A DNA stretch of 64,000 bases from Streptomyces sp. GESEQ-4 (GTDB taxonomy: Bacteria > Actinomycetota > Actinomycetes > Streptomycetales > Streptomycetaceae), in contig NZ_JAFFSU010000028.1 of NCBI RefSeq assembly GCF_017948455.1, positions 45,494 through 109,493 of the forward strand, in the 5' to 3' direction. The translations under genes were made by a program, and so were the position numbers. Below the pieces are notes generated by a model. The model searched no databases. It saw only the letters and a list, made by a program, of their open reading frames with translations, and had not been told where the DNA came from. Shown piece after piece: positions 53,408 through 60,609 of the stretch (position 1 is its first letter; each line of letters opens with the position of its first letter).

Positions 53408-53875
53408 TCACTGCACGCAGAACTCGTTCCCCTCCGGATCGGTCATCACGACCCACTCCCCGCCGGGCTCCTTCACCTCCCGCTGCACGCTCGCGCCCAG
53501 CTCCCGCAGCCGCTCGACCTCCTCCGCGCGCCGCCCCTTGCCGGGGTGCAGATCGAGGTGGAGCCGGTTCTTGACGGACTTGGCTTCGGGCACGCGCTGG
53601 AACAGCAGCCGGCGCCCCAGCCCGGCGCCGTTGTCCTCGTCGTACGGATCGTCCGGATGCCGTACGCCGACCAGGTCCCGGAAGGCCAGCCGGGCGTGGA
53701 ACTCGACGGTCGCCTCGCGCGGCAGGACGCCGAGTTCGAGGAGGCGGTCGATGAAGGCGTTGTTGTCCTCGACCTCGTAGTGCAGCGCGGCGGCCCAGAA
53801 GTCGGCCTGGGACTGCGGGTTGGCGCAGTCGATGACGAGCTTCCAGTGGACGGGTGTGGGAGTGCTCTCAGTCAT
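53408..53875 (-). CDS. VOC/glyoxalase-like domain protein
   Basis: This 155-residue protein has two beta-alpha-beta-beta-beta units of the vicinal oxygen chelate fold: VHWKLVIDCANPQSQADFWA opening the first, and RLHLDLHPGKGRRAEEVERL and VMTDPEGNEFCVQ in the second. It belongs to the actinobacterial Glyoxalase_6-type group. It lies 26 bases after the HxlR regulator on the same strand. The substrate is unknown; a role in antibiotic binding or reactive-aldehyde handling would be guesswork. Confidence 0.82.
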   Translation of the reverse strand: MTESTPTPVHWKLVIDCANPQSQADFWAAALHYEVEDNNAFIDRLLELGVLPREATVEFHARLAFRDLVGVRHPDDPYDEDNGAGLGRRLLFQRVPEAKSVKNRLHLDLHPGKGRRAEEVERLRELGASVQREVKEPGGEWVVMTDPEGNEFCVQ

Positions 53876-53901
53876 GAGTCCACTTATAGCCGCGCTTCCG
53901 G

Positions 53902-54348
53902 TCAGCGGCTGTCCTGAACGGCCTCGTCCTTCTGCCGGTCGTACGCCGCCCGCGCCGCCGCGATCTCCTGCTGATGCCGTTCCGTCCACGTCACCAGCGA
54001 CCGGATCGTGGAGTGCAGCGTTCCGCCCAGCGGAGTGAGTTCGTACTCCACCCGTGGCGGGACGACCGGATGCACCGTCCGCTTCACCAGCCCGTCCCGC
54101 TCCAGCTGGCGCAGGGTCACGGTCAGCATGCGCTGGCTGACGCCGTCGATCTCGCGGCGCAGCTCGGTGAAGCGCAGCCGCCGGTTCTCCAGCAGGGCGA
54201 TGACGAGCAGCGACCACTTGTCGGCGACCCGGTCGAGGATCTGCCGAACCTCGCAGCCCTCCCGGGTGTCCCACTGGAAGGGGTCGGCGTCGCCGTAGTC
54301 CACGGTGCTCTCGCAGTTACTCGGTGACTTCGAAGTGCCTTCTTCCAT
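53902..54348 (-). CDS. HxlR family winged-helix regulator
   Basis: This 148-residue protein is a MarR-like HxlR factor: ILDRVADKWSLLVIALLENR, then RFTELRREIDGVSQRMLTVT for the recognition helix, RTVHPVVPPRVEYELTPLG for the wing, and a C-terminal helix. It is divergent from an MFS gene with 99 bases between. A nested dyad there (54378-54413) is its likely operator, so it probably controls that transporter and itself. Confidence 0.88.
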   Translation of the reverse strand: MEEGTSKSPSNCESTVDYGDADPFQWDTREGCEVRQILDRVADKWSLLVIALLENRRLRFTELRREIDGVSQRMLTVTLRQLERDGLVKRTVHPVVPPRVEYELTPLGGTLHSTIRSLVTWTERHQQEIAAARAAYDRQKDEAVQDSR

Positions 54349-54377
54349 GTCTTGTGATGCTGCCGCAGGCTGGAGGC

Positions 54378-54413
54378 GGTTACAAGAGGGAACTGACCCT
54401 CAGTCGCGTAACC
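54378..54413. promoter_or_regulatory. Candidate HxlR operator between regulator and MFS genes
   Basis: GGTTAC (54378-54383) and GTAACC (54408-54413) form an outer inverted repeat around an inner one, GAGGG (54386-54390) and CCCTC (54397-54401). The site lies between the divergent HxlR and MFS genes. Confidence 0.5.
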
Positions 54414-54447
54414 GGAACCCGTGCCTTCGCCTACCCGAGGAGTCCCC

Positions 54448-55959
54448 ATGGGCACCCGTGCCTGGGCCCTGCTCTTCGTCCTCTGCGGAACGATCTTCCT
54501 GGAGGGCATCGACGTCGCCATGATGGCCGTCGCGATCCCGTCGATCCGATCCGATCTCGGCCTGTCCACGGGCACCGCGGCCTGGGTGATGAGCGGTTAC
54601 GTGCTCGGCTACGCGGGCTTCACCCTGCTCGGCGGACGGGCCGCCGACCTGCTCGGGCGGCGCCGGATGTTCCTGCTCTGGCTGACCGTCTTCCTGGTCT
54701 TCTCGGGCCTCGGCGGGTTCGCGACCGAGGGCTGGATGCTGGTCGTCGCCCGGTTCGTCACCGGGGTGTCGGCCGCGTTCATGACCCCGGCGGCGCTGTC
54801 GCTGATCACGACGTCGTACGCGGAGGGCCCGCAGCGCAACAAGGCCCTGCTGGTCTTCGCCGGGACGGCCGCCGGCGGCTTCTCGCTCGGCCTCGTCATC
54901 GGCGGCCTGCTCACCCAGCTCGGCTGGCGCTGGGTGTTCTTCGCGCCGGTGCTGCTGGCGGGGGCGCTGCTGGTCCCGGCGGTACGGCTGATTCCGCGGC
55001 AGGAGACGTCCCAGCAGGAGACGGTGAAGCAGGGCGCATCGCGTCAGGACACGTCGCCGCAAGACCCGACGCCGAAGACCCGCCGCGGCTTCGACCTGCC
55101 CGGCGCGCTCACCGCCGCCGGCGCGATGCTGCTGGCCGCCTACACCGTCGTACGACTGGAGCACGGTCCGCACGGCTGGCCGTTGACCGCCGTGTCCGGT
55201 GCCGCCGCGCTGCTGCTGGCCGCTGCTTTCGTCGCCGTCGAACGGCGCAGTCCGGATCCGCTGGTGCGGCTCGGCATCCTGCGCAGCGGGGCGCTCGTCC
55301 GGGCCGACCTGGGGGCGCTGTTGTTCGTCGGCGCCTTCTTCGGCTTCCAGTTCGTGGTGACGCTGTACATGCAGGAGCTGCGGGGGTGGTCGTCGCTGCA
55401 GACCGCGATCGCCCTGGTGATCATGGGATGTGACATGGTGCTGGCCCCGACGCTCACCCCGAAGCTGGTCGCCCGCTACGGCAACGCCCGCGTGATCGTC
55501 GCCGGTTTCGCGCTCGCGGTCGTCTCGTACGGGCTGTTCCTGCCGGTCGGCATGGACTGGTCGTACGCCGCGATGTTCCCGACGCTGATCATCTCGGGCA
55601 CGGCGTTCGCGCTGGCGTACGGGCCGTTGACGATCGCGGCGACGGACGGGGTCGCCGAGGAGGAGCAGGGGCTGGCGAGCGGGCTGCTGAACACCGCGAC
55701 GCAGTTCGGCTCGGCGATCGGGATCTCGGCGGTGACCGCGGTCTACGGCTTGGCGTCGACCGGGTCAGGGCCGGAAGCCACGCTGTCCGCCTTTCGTACG
55801 GCGCTCTGGGTGCCCGTCGTGATGGTGGTGCTGGGCTTGTTGATCTCGGCCCTGACTCTGCGCGCCGACCGCCAGGCGTCGGCGGTGAGCAGCGTCAGCG
55901 CCAGCCAGACCAGCGCGAACCCGGCCCAGCGCTCGGGCGGCATGGCCTCACGGAAGTAG
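54448..55959 (+). CDS. MFS drug:H+ antiporter (DHA2-like)
   Basis: This 503-residue transporter has about 14 helices. It carries the motif A segment GGRADLLGRRRMFLLW after helix two and RFVTGVSAAFMTPAALSLI in helices four to five. A hydrophilic loop of ~40 residues after helix six is rich in Gln and Thr (RQETSQQETVKQGASRQDT). GAGGAG lies before the ATG at 54448. Its last 217 bases overlap the convergent rarD gene, so the ~25-residue C-terminal tail after the last helix is antisense-coded and atypical. Confidence 0.86.
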   Translation: MGTRAWALLFVLCGTIFLEGIDVAMMAVAIPSIRSDLGLSTGTAAWVMSGYVLGYAGFTLLGGRAADLLGRRRMFLLWLTVFLVFSGLGGFATEGWMLVVARFVTGVSAAFMTPAALSLITTSYAEGPQRNKALLVFAGTAAGGFSLGLVIGGLLTQLGWRWVFFAPVLLAGALLVPAVRLIPRQETSQQETVKQGASRQDTSPQDPTPKTRRGFDLPGALTAAGAMLLAAYTVVRLEHGPHGWPLTAVSGAAALLLAAAFVAVERRSPDPLVRLGILRSGALVRADLGALLFVGAFFGFQFVVTLYMQELRGWSSLQTAIALVIMGCDMVLAPTLTPKLVARYGNARVIVAGFALAVVSYGLFLPVGMDWSYAAMFPTLIISGTAFALAYGPLTIAATDGVAEEEQGLASGLLNTATQFGSAIGISAVTAVYGLASTGSGPEATLSAFRTALWVPVVMVVLGLLISALTLRADRQASAVSSVSASQTSANPAQRSGGMASRK

Positions 55960-56744
55960 GCGACGCCGAGCAGGAACTGGAAGACGGGGGCCAGGTACTG
56001 CAGCAGGCCCAGCGTCGACAGGGGCACGCGGATCGCCGCCGCGCCGAAGCAGACCAGCGGCAGCGCGGTGACCACGCCGGTCGCGGCGAGCAGCGCCGCG
56101 TGCCCCGCACCCTCGGTGGTGAACGTCGAGTCGCCCTGCGCGCTCAGCCACAGCAGATAGCCGAGGGCGGGCAGGAACTGGATCGCGGTCTCGGCGGTCA
56201 GCGACTCCAGGCCGCTGAGGTTGACCTTCTTCTTCACCAGGCCGTAGGTGGCGAAGGAGAAGGCGAGGATCAGGGAGATCCACGGCGGCTGCCCGTATCC
56301 GACGGTCAGGACGAGGACGGCGGCGAATCCGATGCCGACCGCCGCCCACTGCACGGGCCGCAGCCGTTCTTTCAGGAGCAGCACGCCCATCGCGATGGTG
56401 ACCAGCGGGTTGATGAAGTATCCGAGGGAGGCCTCGACGACCCGGTCGTTGTTCACGGCCCAGATGTAGACGCCCCAGTTGACGGCGATGACGGCCGCGG
56501 CGACCGAGACGAGTGCGAGCCGCCGCGGCTGCCTCAGCAGCTCTCCGGCCCACTTCCAGCGTCGTACGACGAGAAGCACCGCGGCGACGACGACGAAGGA
56601 CCACGCCATCCGATGGGCGAGGACCTCGGACGGATCGGCCGGCTTGAGCAGGGGGAAGTAGAGGGGAAACAGCCCCCACATCCCGTAGGCCGCGAAGCCG
56701 TTCAGCAGTCCTATGCGCCGCTCACTCTTCGGCTCCCCGGTCAC
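55743..56744 (-). CDS. rarD: RarD/EamA family transporter
   Basis: This 333-residue protein has ten helices in two EamA halves, opening with GLLNGFAAYGMWGLFPLYFP and holding VNWGVYIWAVNNDRVVEASLGYFINPL, the RarD signature. The family exports small metabolites; the name comes from chloramphenicol sensitivity. The start is the GTG at 56744, because AAGGAGGA sits four bases before it; the ATG five codons earlier lacks a ribosome site. The last ~35 residues extend past the usual end and overlap the MFS gene on the other strand. Confidence 0.85.
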   Translation of the reverse strand: MTGEPKSERRIGLLNGFAAYGMWGLFPLYFPLLKPADPSEVLAHRMAWSFVVVAAVLLVVRRWKWAGELLRQPRRLALVSVAAAVIAVNWGVYIWAVNNDRVVEASLGYFINPLVTIAMGVLLLKERLRPVQWAAVGIGFAAVLVLTVGYGQPPWISLILAFSFATYGLVKKKVNLSGLESLTAETAIQFLPALGYLLWLSAQGDSTFTTEGAGHAALLAATGVVTALPLVCFGAAAIRVPLSTLGLLQYLAPVFQFLLGVAYFREAMPPERWAGFALVWLALTLLTADAWRSARRVRAEINKPSTTITTGTQSAVRKADSVASGPDPVDAKP

Positions 56745-56851
56745 CGGCTCCTCCTTCATGCGTGGCTCGCCCGCACGAAGGTAGCGCCGAACGCCCCCGC
56801 GTGTCATGCCCGTATCGCTATACGGTCATGACACGCGGGGGCGCGACAGGC

Positions 56852-57706
56852 TCAGCCCTTGAGTGCGGCGGCGATCGCCTCGGACAGCGGGGCGGTCGGG
56901 CGGCCGGCCAGGCGGGACAGCTCGCCGTTGACGAAGGCCAGCTCGCCCTTCTCGATGGACTGGTCCACGCCGGCCAGGATCGCGGCGAGCGGCTCGGGCA
57001 GCCCGGCGCCGGTCAGGATCCCGACGAGAGTGTCGGCGGGGACGGAGCTGTACGCGATCTCCTTGCCGGTCTGCGTGCTCAGCTCGGCCGCGTACTCGGC
57101 GAAGCTCCAGGCAGCGTCGCCGCTCAGCTCGTACGTCTTGTTCTCGTGCCCCTCGCCGGTCAGTACCCCGACGGCGGCGGCCGCGTAGTCGGCGCGCGCG
57201 GCGGAGGCGACCTTGCCGTCGCCGGCGGCGGCGACGACCGCGTTGTGCTCCAGCACCGGGGCGAGGTTCTCGGTGTAGTTCTCGTGGTACCAGCCGTTGC
57301 GCAGCAGCGTGTAGGGCAGGCCGGAGGCGAGGAGTACCTCCTCGGTGGCGCGGTGGTCGTCGCCGAGCGCGGCGGTCAGGCTGCCGGGGGCGCTGGTGTA
57401 GGCGAGCAGCGCGACACCGGCGGCCTTGGCGGCGTCGATGACGACCTGGTGCTGGCCGACGCGGCCCTTGTCGAACTCGTTGCCCGAGATGAGCAGCACC
57501 TTGTCGCCGGCCGCGAACAGGCCGTCGAAGGTCTCCGGAGCGTTGTAGTCGGCGACCGCGATCTTCACGCCGCGGGCCGCGAAGTCGGCGGCCTTCTCCG
57601 GGGTGCGGACGACGGCGGTGATCTGATCGGCCGGGACCTTCTCCAGCAGCTGCTCGACGACGTGGCGGCCGAGGTGTCCGGTGGCTCCGGTGACAACGAT
57701 GCTCAT
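56852..57706 (-). CDS. NmrA-like SDR oxidoreductase (quinone oxidoreductase type 2-like)
   Basis: This 284-residue protein has the NAD(P)-binding motif IVVTGATGHLGRHVVEQLL at its start, HQVVIDAAKAAGVALLAYTS in the middle and an atypical SDR active site without the Tyr-x3-Lys pair. It resembles E. coli QorB/YtfG, which reduces quinones with NADPH. It is divergent from an HxlR regulator with a clear palindromic site between them, the known arrangement for electrophile-sensing regulation. AGGAG lies before the ATG at 57706. Confidence 0.88.
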   Translation of the reverse strand: MSIVVTGATGHLGRHVVEQLLEKVPADQITAVVRTPEKAADFAARGVKIAVADYNAPETFDGLFAAGDKVLLISGNEFDKGRVGQHQVVIDAAKAAGVALLAYTSAPGSLTAALGDDHRATEEVLLASGLPYTLLRNGWYHENYTENLAPVLEHNAVVAAAGDGKVASAARADYAAAAVGVLTGEGHENKTYELSGDAAWSFAEYAAELSTQTGKEIAYSSVPADTLVGILTGAGLPEPLAAILAGVDQSIEKGELAFVNGELSRLAGRPTAPLSEAIAAALKG

Positions 57707-57768
57707 GATGAGGAACTCCTTGTGGGGTGCGTTGGCACTAACCCTAGGGCCTGCACTAACTCTGCGAA

Positions 57769-57793
57769 AGTACCCACTTTGAAGTAAGGTACT
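57769..57793. promoter_or_regulatory. HxlR operator between SDR and HxlR genes
   Basis: AGTACC (57769-57774) and GGTACT (57788-57793) form the arms of a 25-base dyad with ACTT-TG-AAGT near its centre. The site ends three bases before the HxlR start codon, so it should mediate autorepression and control the divergent SDR gene. Confidence 0.7.
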
Positions 57794-57796
57794 GTC

Positions 57797-58183
57797 ATGG
57801 CAGTAAGCGAATGGCATGCTGACGGCGAGACGATGTGCCCGTACCGCCTGGTCCTGGAGCACGTCACCAGCAAGTGGGGCGTCATGATCCTCATCCAGCT
57901 CCTCGACGGCCCGCACCGCTTCAGCGAACTGCGCCGCTCGATCAGCCTGGTCCGCCAGGTCAGCGAGAAAATGCTCACGCAGACCCTGCAGACCCTGGAG
58001 CGCGACGGCATGGTCCACCGCGAGGCCCATCCGGTGATCCCCCCACGCGTCGACTACTCCCTCACCGACCTCGGCCGCGAGGCCGCGGAACAGGTGCGCG
58101 ACCTCGCGCTGTGGACAGCGAAGCGGATGGACGCGGTGCAGGAGGCGCGGGATGCGTACGACGCGGCGAAAAGGCAGGCCTGA
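57797..58183 (+). CDS. HxlR family winged-helix regulator
   Basis: This 128-residue factor has the N-terminal sensor cysteine in GETMCPYRLVLEHVTSKWG, which is placed like the redox Cys of YodB/HypR-type HxlR proteins. RFSELRRSISLVRQVSEKML forms the helix-turn-helix and REAHPVIPPRVDYSLTDLG the wing. It likely senses electrophiles or oxidants and controls the divergent quinone-oxidoreductase-like gene. The start codon directly follows a palindromic operator, so no normal Shine-Dalgarno is visible. Confidence 0.9.
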   Translation: MAVSEWHADGETMCPYRLVLEHVTSKWGVMILIQLLDGPHRFSELRRSISLVRQVSEKMLTQTLQTLERDGMVHREAHPVIPPRVDYSLTDLGREAAEQVRDLALWTAKRMDAVQEARDAYDAAKRQA

Positions 58184-58421
58184 GCAGGGATGACGCATAC
58201 GGTCCCGGCCGGCTGACGCGCATGCGGGCGGCGCTCGAAGGGCACACATATGTCGGGGCGTTGGTCGACATGCGAGACACGTCCTTCGATGCGCCCCCTC
58301 TCCGCCTCCCGCGCTTGCTTGTGCCGCCGGGCACGCTGGGAAGGGGTGTCACGCCCACTGTGTGCCGACCCGCGTCGCACCCGTCGGTGCACGGACACCA
58401 GATCCAGAGGGATGTCTTGAC

Positions 58422-58985
58422 ATGGCCACACAGATACCGGTCGCGGTAGGGCGAAGTATCGGTTCTGCAGTAGCTGCGGGGTTCGGCCTCTTACGGGAAT
58501 CGCTCACCCGTGGGGCCCGCCGCCGACGCCAGGAGGAAATCCTGCTGGACTTGCTCCGGCAGCTCGCGTTGATGACCGAGGAGGTCCATCGGGCGAACCT
58601 GATCCAGGAACACCGCATCACCATGGAGCAGATGAACCGGACCATCGACGATCCCTCCCTGGCCGACGCCCGCTCCACGCTGGCCGGGGTCTCCGAGGCC
58701 AAACGCCGGCAGATGATCTTCGCCAACGGGCAGTACGCGTCGCTCCTGCTGGCCTATCGCGTCGGAACGTTCGAATGGACCGAACTCCTGGGCCACCTGC
58801 GGATTCTGTGCCGCAACGACATCTTCGCCGAATACTGGGACCGAACCGCCGAGCATCGGCGCAGCCTGCCCGGCGACTCCCTGGAGCGGCGGCTGGGCAA
58901 GGTGATCGACGGGATGCTGGAGGAGCTGGCGGATGATCCGGACCGGTGGTGGGTCGTCGGGTCGGTCGATGCGGCACCTGAGTGA
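58422..58985 (+). CDS. DUF6082 family hypothetical protein
   Basis: This 187-residue protein has an N-terminal hydrophobic stretch with basic residues (RSIGSAVAAGFGLLRESLTR) that may contact the membrane, then a helical domain with FANGQYASLLLAYRVGTFEW and FAEYWDRTAEHRRSLPGDS. From memory this is the DUF6082 family common in Streptomyces. Codon 24 (58491-58493) is a TTA leucine codon, so expression may depend on bldA and be restricted to later growth. The ATG at 58422 has GAGGG 11 bases upstream. The function is unknown. Confidence 0.72.
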   Translation: MATQIPVAVGRSIGSAVAAGFGLLRESLTRGARRRRQEEILLDLLRQLALMTEEVHRANLIQEHRITMEQMNRTIDDPSLADARSTLAGVSEAKRRQMIFANGQYASLLLAYRVGTFEWTELLGHLRILCRNDIFAEYWDRTAEHRRSLPGDSLERRLGKVIDGMLEELADDPDRWWVVGSVDAAPE

Positions 58986-59113
58986 CAATGCGGCATTCGA
59001 GTGACAAGTGGTCAACTCCGGTAATCTTCGGACCACTTATGGGTGTGAAAATTGGCCCGTGGGGATGAAGTTGTGAATGTGGCGAGTTTCCTGACCCGGC
59101 CGCCTACTCTTAA

Positions 59114-59133
59114 CCGGACGTCCTTACGTCCGG
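59114..59133. promoter_or_regulatory. Inverted repeat upstream of a small gene
   Basis: CCGGACGT (59114-59121) and ACGTCCGG (59126-59133) are perfect arms around CCTT, 20 bases before the GTG at 59153. The dyad could be an operator or a leader hairpin that limits ribosome access. Confidence 0.5.
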
Positions 59134-59152
59134 ATCATGAAGAGGCCTCCGA

Positions 59153-59410
59153 GTGTTCAGCGAAACCCCTGCCGTCACCGTCGTCCGTCGCCTCGGAGAC
59201 TCCCCCCGCGCCAGGGGAAGCCACACCAACGAAACCTGTCCCGACCTCTTCGAACTGAGTGACGGCAACTTCGCGGTGATCGGCACGGAGGCCACCGCCG
59301 ATCTCGACCCGCACCTTCCCGCGGATGCCGCCCGAGCCGACTACGAGCGCATCGTCGTGATCGACCGGGACACCCTGATCCGCGCCAAGAAAGACATCCC
59401 CGACGAGTAG
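59153..59410 (+). CDS. Small hypothetical protein
   Basis: This 85-residue acidic protein contains TCPDLFELSDGNFAVIGTEA and DYERIVVIDRDTLIRAKKDI. It has no signal peptide or membrane helix. The sequence pattern, from memory, is typical of short Streptomyces proteins encoded next to regulators or DUF6879 genes. Its GTG start follows GAGG about ten bases upstream. It ends before a strong bidirectional hairpin shared with korB. The function is unknown. Confidence 0.7.
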   Translation: MFSETPAVTVVRRLGDSPRARGSHTNETCPDLFELSDGNFAVIGTEATADLDPHLPADAARADYERIVVIDRDTLIRAKKDIPDE

Positions 59411-59473
59411 TGCACCCGTGCGCCCCCTGTACGCCTCCCGCGCGGACTTGCGGTCGAACGCCGAACGACGACG

Positions 59474-59505
59474 AGGGCCCGGGTGCTGTGTCGCACCCGG
59501 GCCCT
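59474..59505. terminator. Bidirectional terminator hairpin
   Basis: AGGGCCCGGGTGC (59474-59486) pairs perfectly with GCACCCGGGCCCT (59493-59505) around a TGTGTC loop. It lies between the convergent small gene and korB. Confidence 0.85.
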
Positions 59506-59529
59506 GTATGCCGTACAGCTGGACAGCTG

Positions 59530-60609
59530 TCAGCCGACTACGGTCCAGGTGTCGCCGCCGGCCAGCAGTGCCGCCAGGTCGCCCTTGCCGTTCTGTTCGA
59601 TCGCCGCGTCGAGCTGGTCGGCCATCTGCGTGTCGTAGACGGGCCGGTCGACGGAGCGCAGGACGCCGATGGGGGTGTGGTGCAGGGTGTCCGGGTCGGC
59701 GAGGCGGGACAGTGCGAACGCCGTGGTCGGTGAGGACGCGTGGGCGTCGTGGACCAGGACCTGCGCCTCGTTCTCCGGCGTGACGGTGACGACCTTGAGG
59801 TCGCCGGTCTGTTCGTCGCGTACGACACCCTTCGAGCTGTCGGCGCCGAAGCGGATCGGCTCCCCGTGCTCCAGCCGGATCACCGCCTCCTCGGCCTGCT
59901 GCTTGTCCTTGATCGCGTCGAAGGCGCCGTCGTTGAAGATGTTGCAGTTCTGGTAGATCTCGATCAGTGCCGTGCCCGGGTGGGCGGCGGCCTGGCGCAG
60001 GACTTCGGTGAGGTGCTTGCGGTCGGAGTCCACCGTGCGGGCCACGAAGGACGCCTCGGCGCCGATCGCCAGCGAGACCGGGTTGAAGGGCGCGTCCAGG
60101 GAGCCCATCGGCGTCGACTTGGTGATCTTGCCGACTTCCGAGGTCGGGCTGTACTGGCCCTTCGTGAGGCCGTAGATCCGGTTGTTGAAGAGCAGGATCT
60201 TCAGGTTCACATTGCGGCGCAGGGCGTGGATGAGGTGGTTGCCGCCGATGGACAGCGCGTCGCCGTCGCCGGTGACGACCCACACGCTCAGGTCGCGGCG
60301 GGAGGCTGCCAGGCCGGTCGCGATGGCGGGGGCGCGGCCGTGGATGGAGTGCATGCCGTACGTGTTCATGTAGTACGGGAAGCGGGACGAGCAGCCGATG
60401 CCCGAGACGAAGACGATGTTCTCCTTGGCCAGGCCCAGCTCCGGCATGAAGCCCTGTACGGCCGCGAGGATCGCGTAGTCACCGCAGCCGGGGCACCAGC
60501 GCACTTCCTGGTCGGACTTGAAGTCCTTCATGGACTGGCGGGCCTCGGCCTTGGGGACGAGCGAAAGCGACTCGATCGTGCCCGTGCCTTCCGTGGACGT
60601 CTCAGCCAT
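59530..60609 (-). CDS. korB: 2-oxoacid:ferredoxin oxidoreductase subunit beta
   Basis: This 359-residue thiamine-diphosphate subunit shows EVRWCPGCGDYAILAAVQ, FVSGIGCSSRFPYYMNTYG, and the Mg/ThDP motif VVTGDGDALSIGGNHLIHAL ending in RRNVNLKILLFNNRIYGLTK. With KorA it oxidatively decarboxylates 2-oxoglutarate (or another 2-oxoacid) with CoA and ferredoxin. Its start overlaps the korA stop by eight bases. Confidence 0.93.
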   Translation of the reverse strand: MAETSTEGTGTIESLSLVPKAEARQSMKDFKSDQEVRWCPGCGDYAILAAVQGFMPELGLAKENIVFVSGIGCSSRFPYYMNTYGMHSIHGRAPAIATGLAASRRDLSVWVVTGDGDALSIGGNHLIHALRRNVNLKILLFNNRIYGLTKGQYSPTSEVGKITKSTPMGSLDAPFNPVSLAIGAEASFVARTVDSDRKHLTEVLRQAAAHPGTALIEIYQNCNIFNDGAFDAIKDKQQAEEAVIRLEHGEPIRFGADSSKGVVRDEQTGDLKVVTVTPENEAQVLVHDAHASSPTTAFALSRLADPDTLHHTPIGVLRSVDRPVYDTQMADQLDAAIEQNGKGDLAALLAGGDTWTVVG

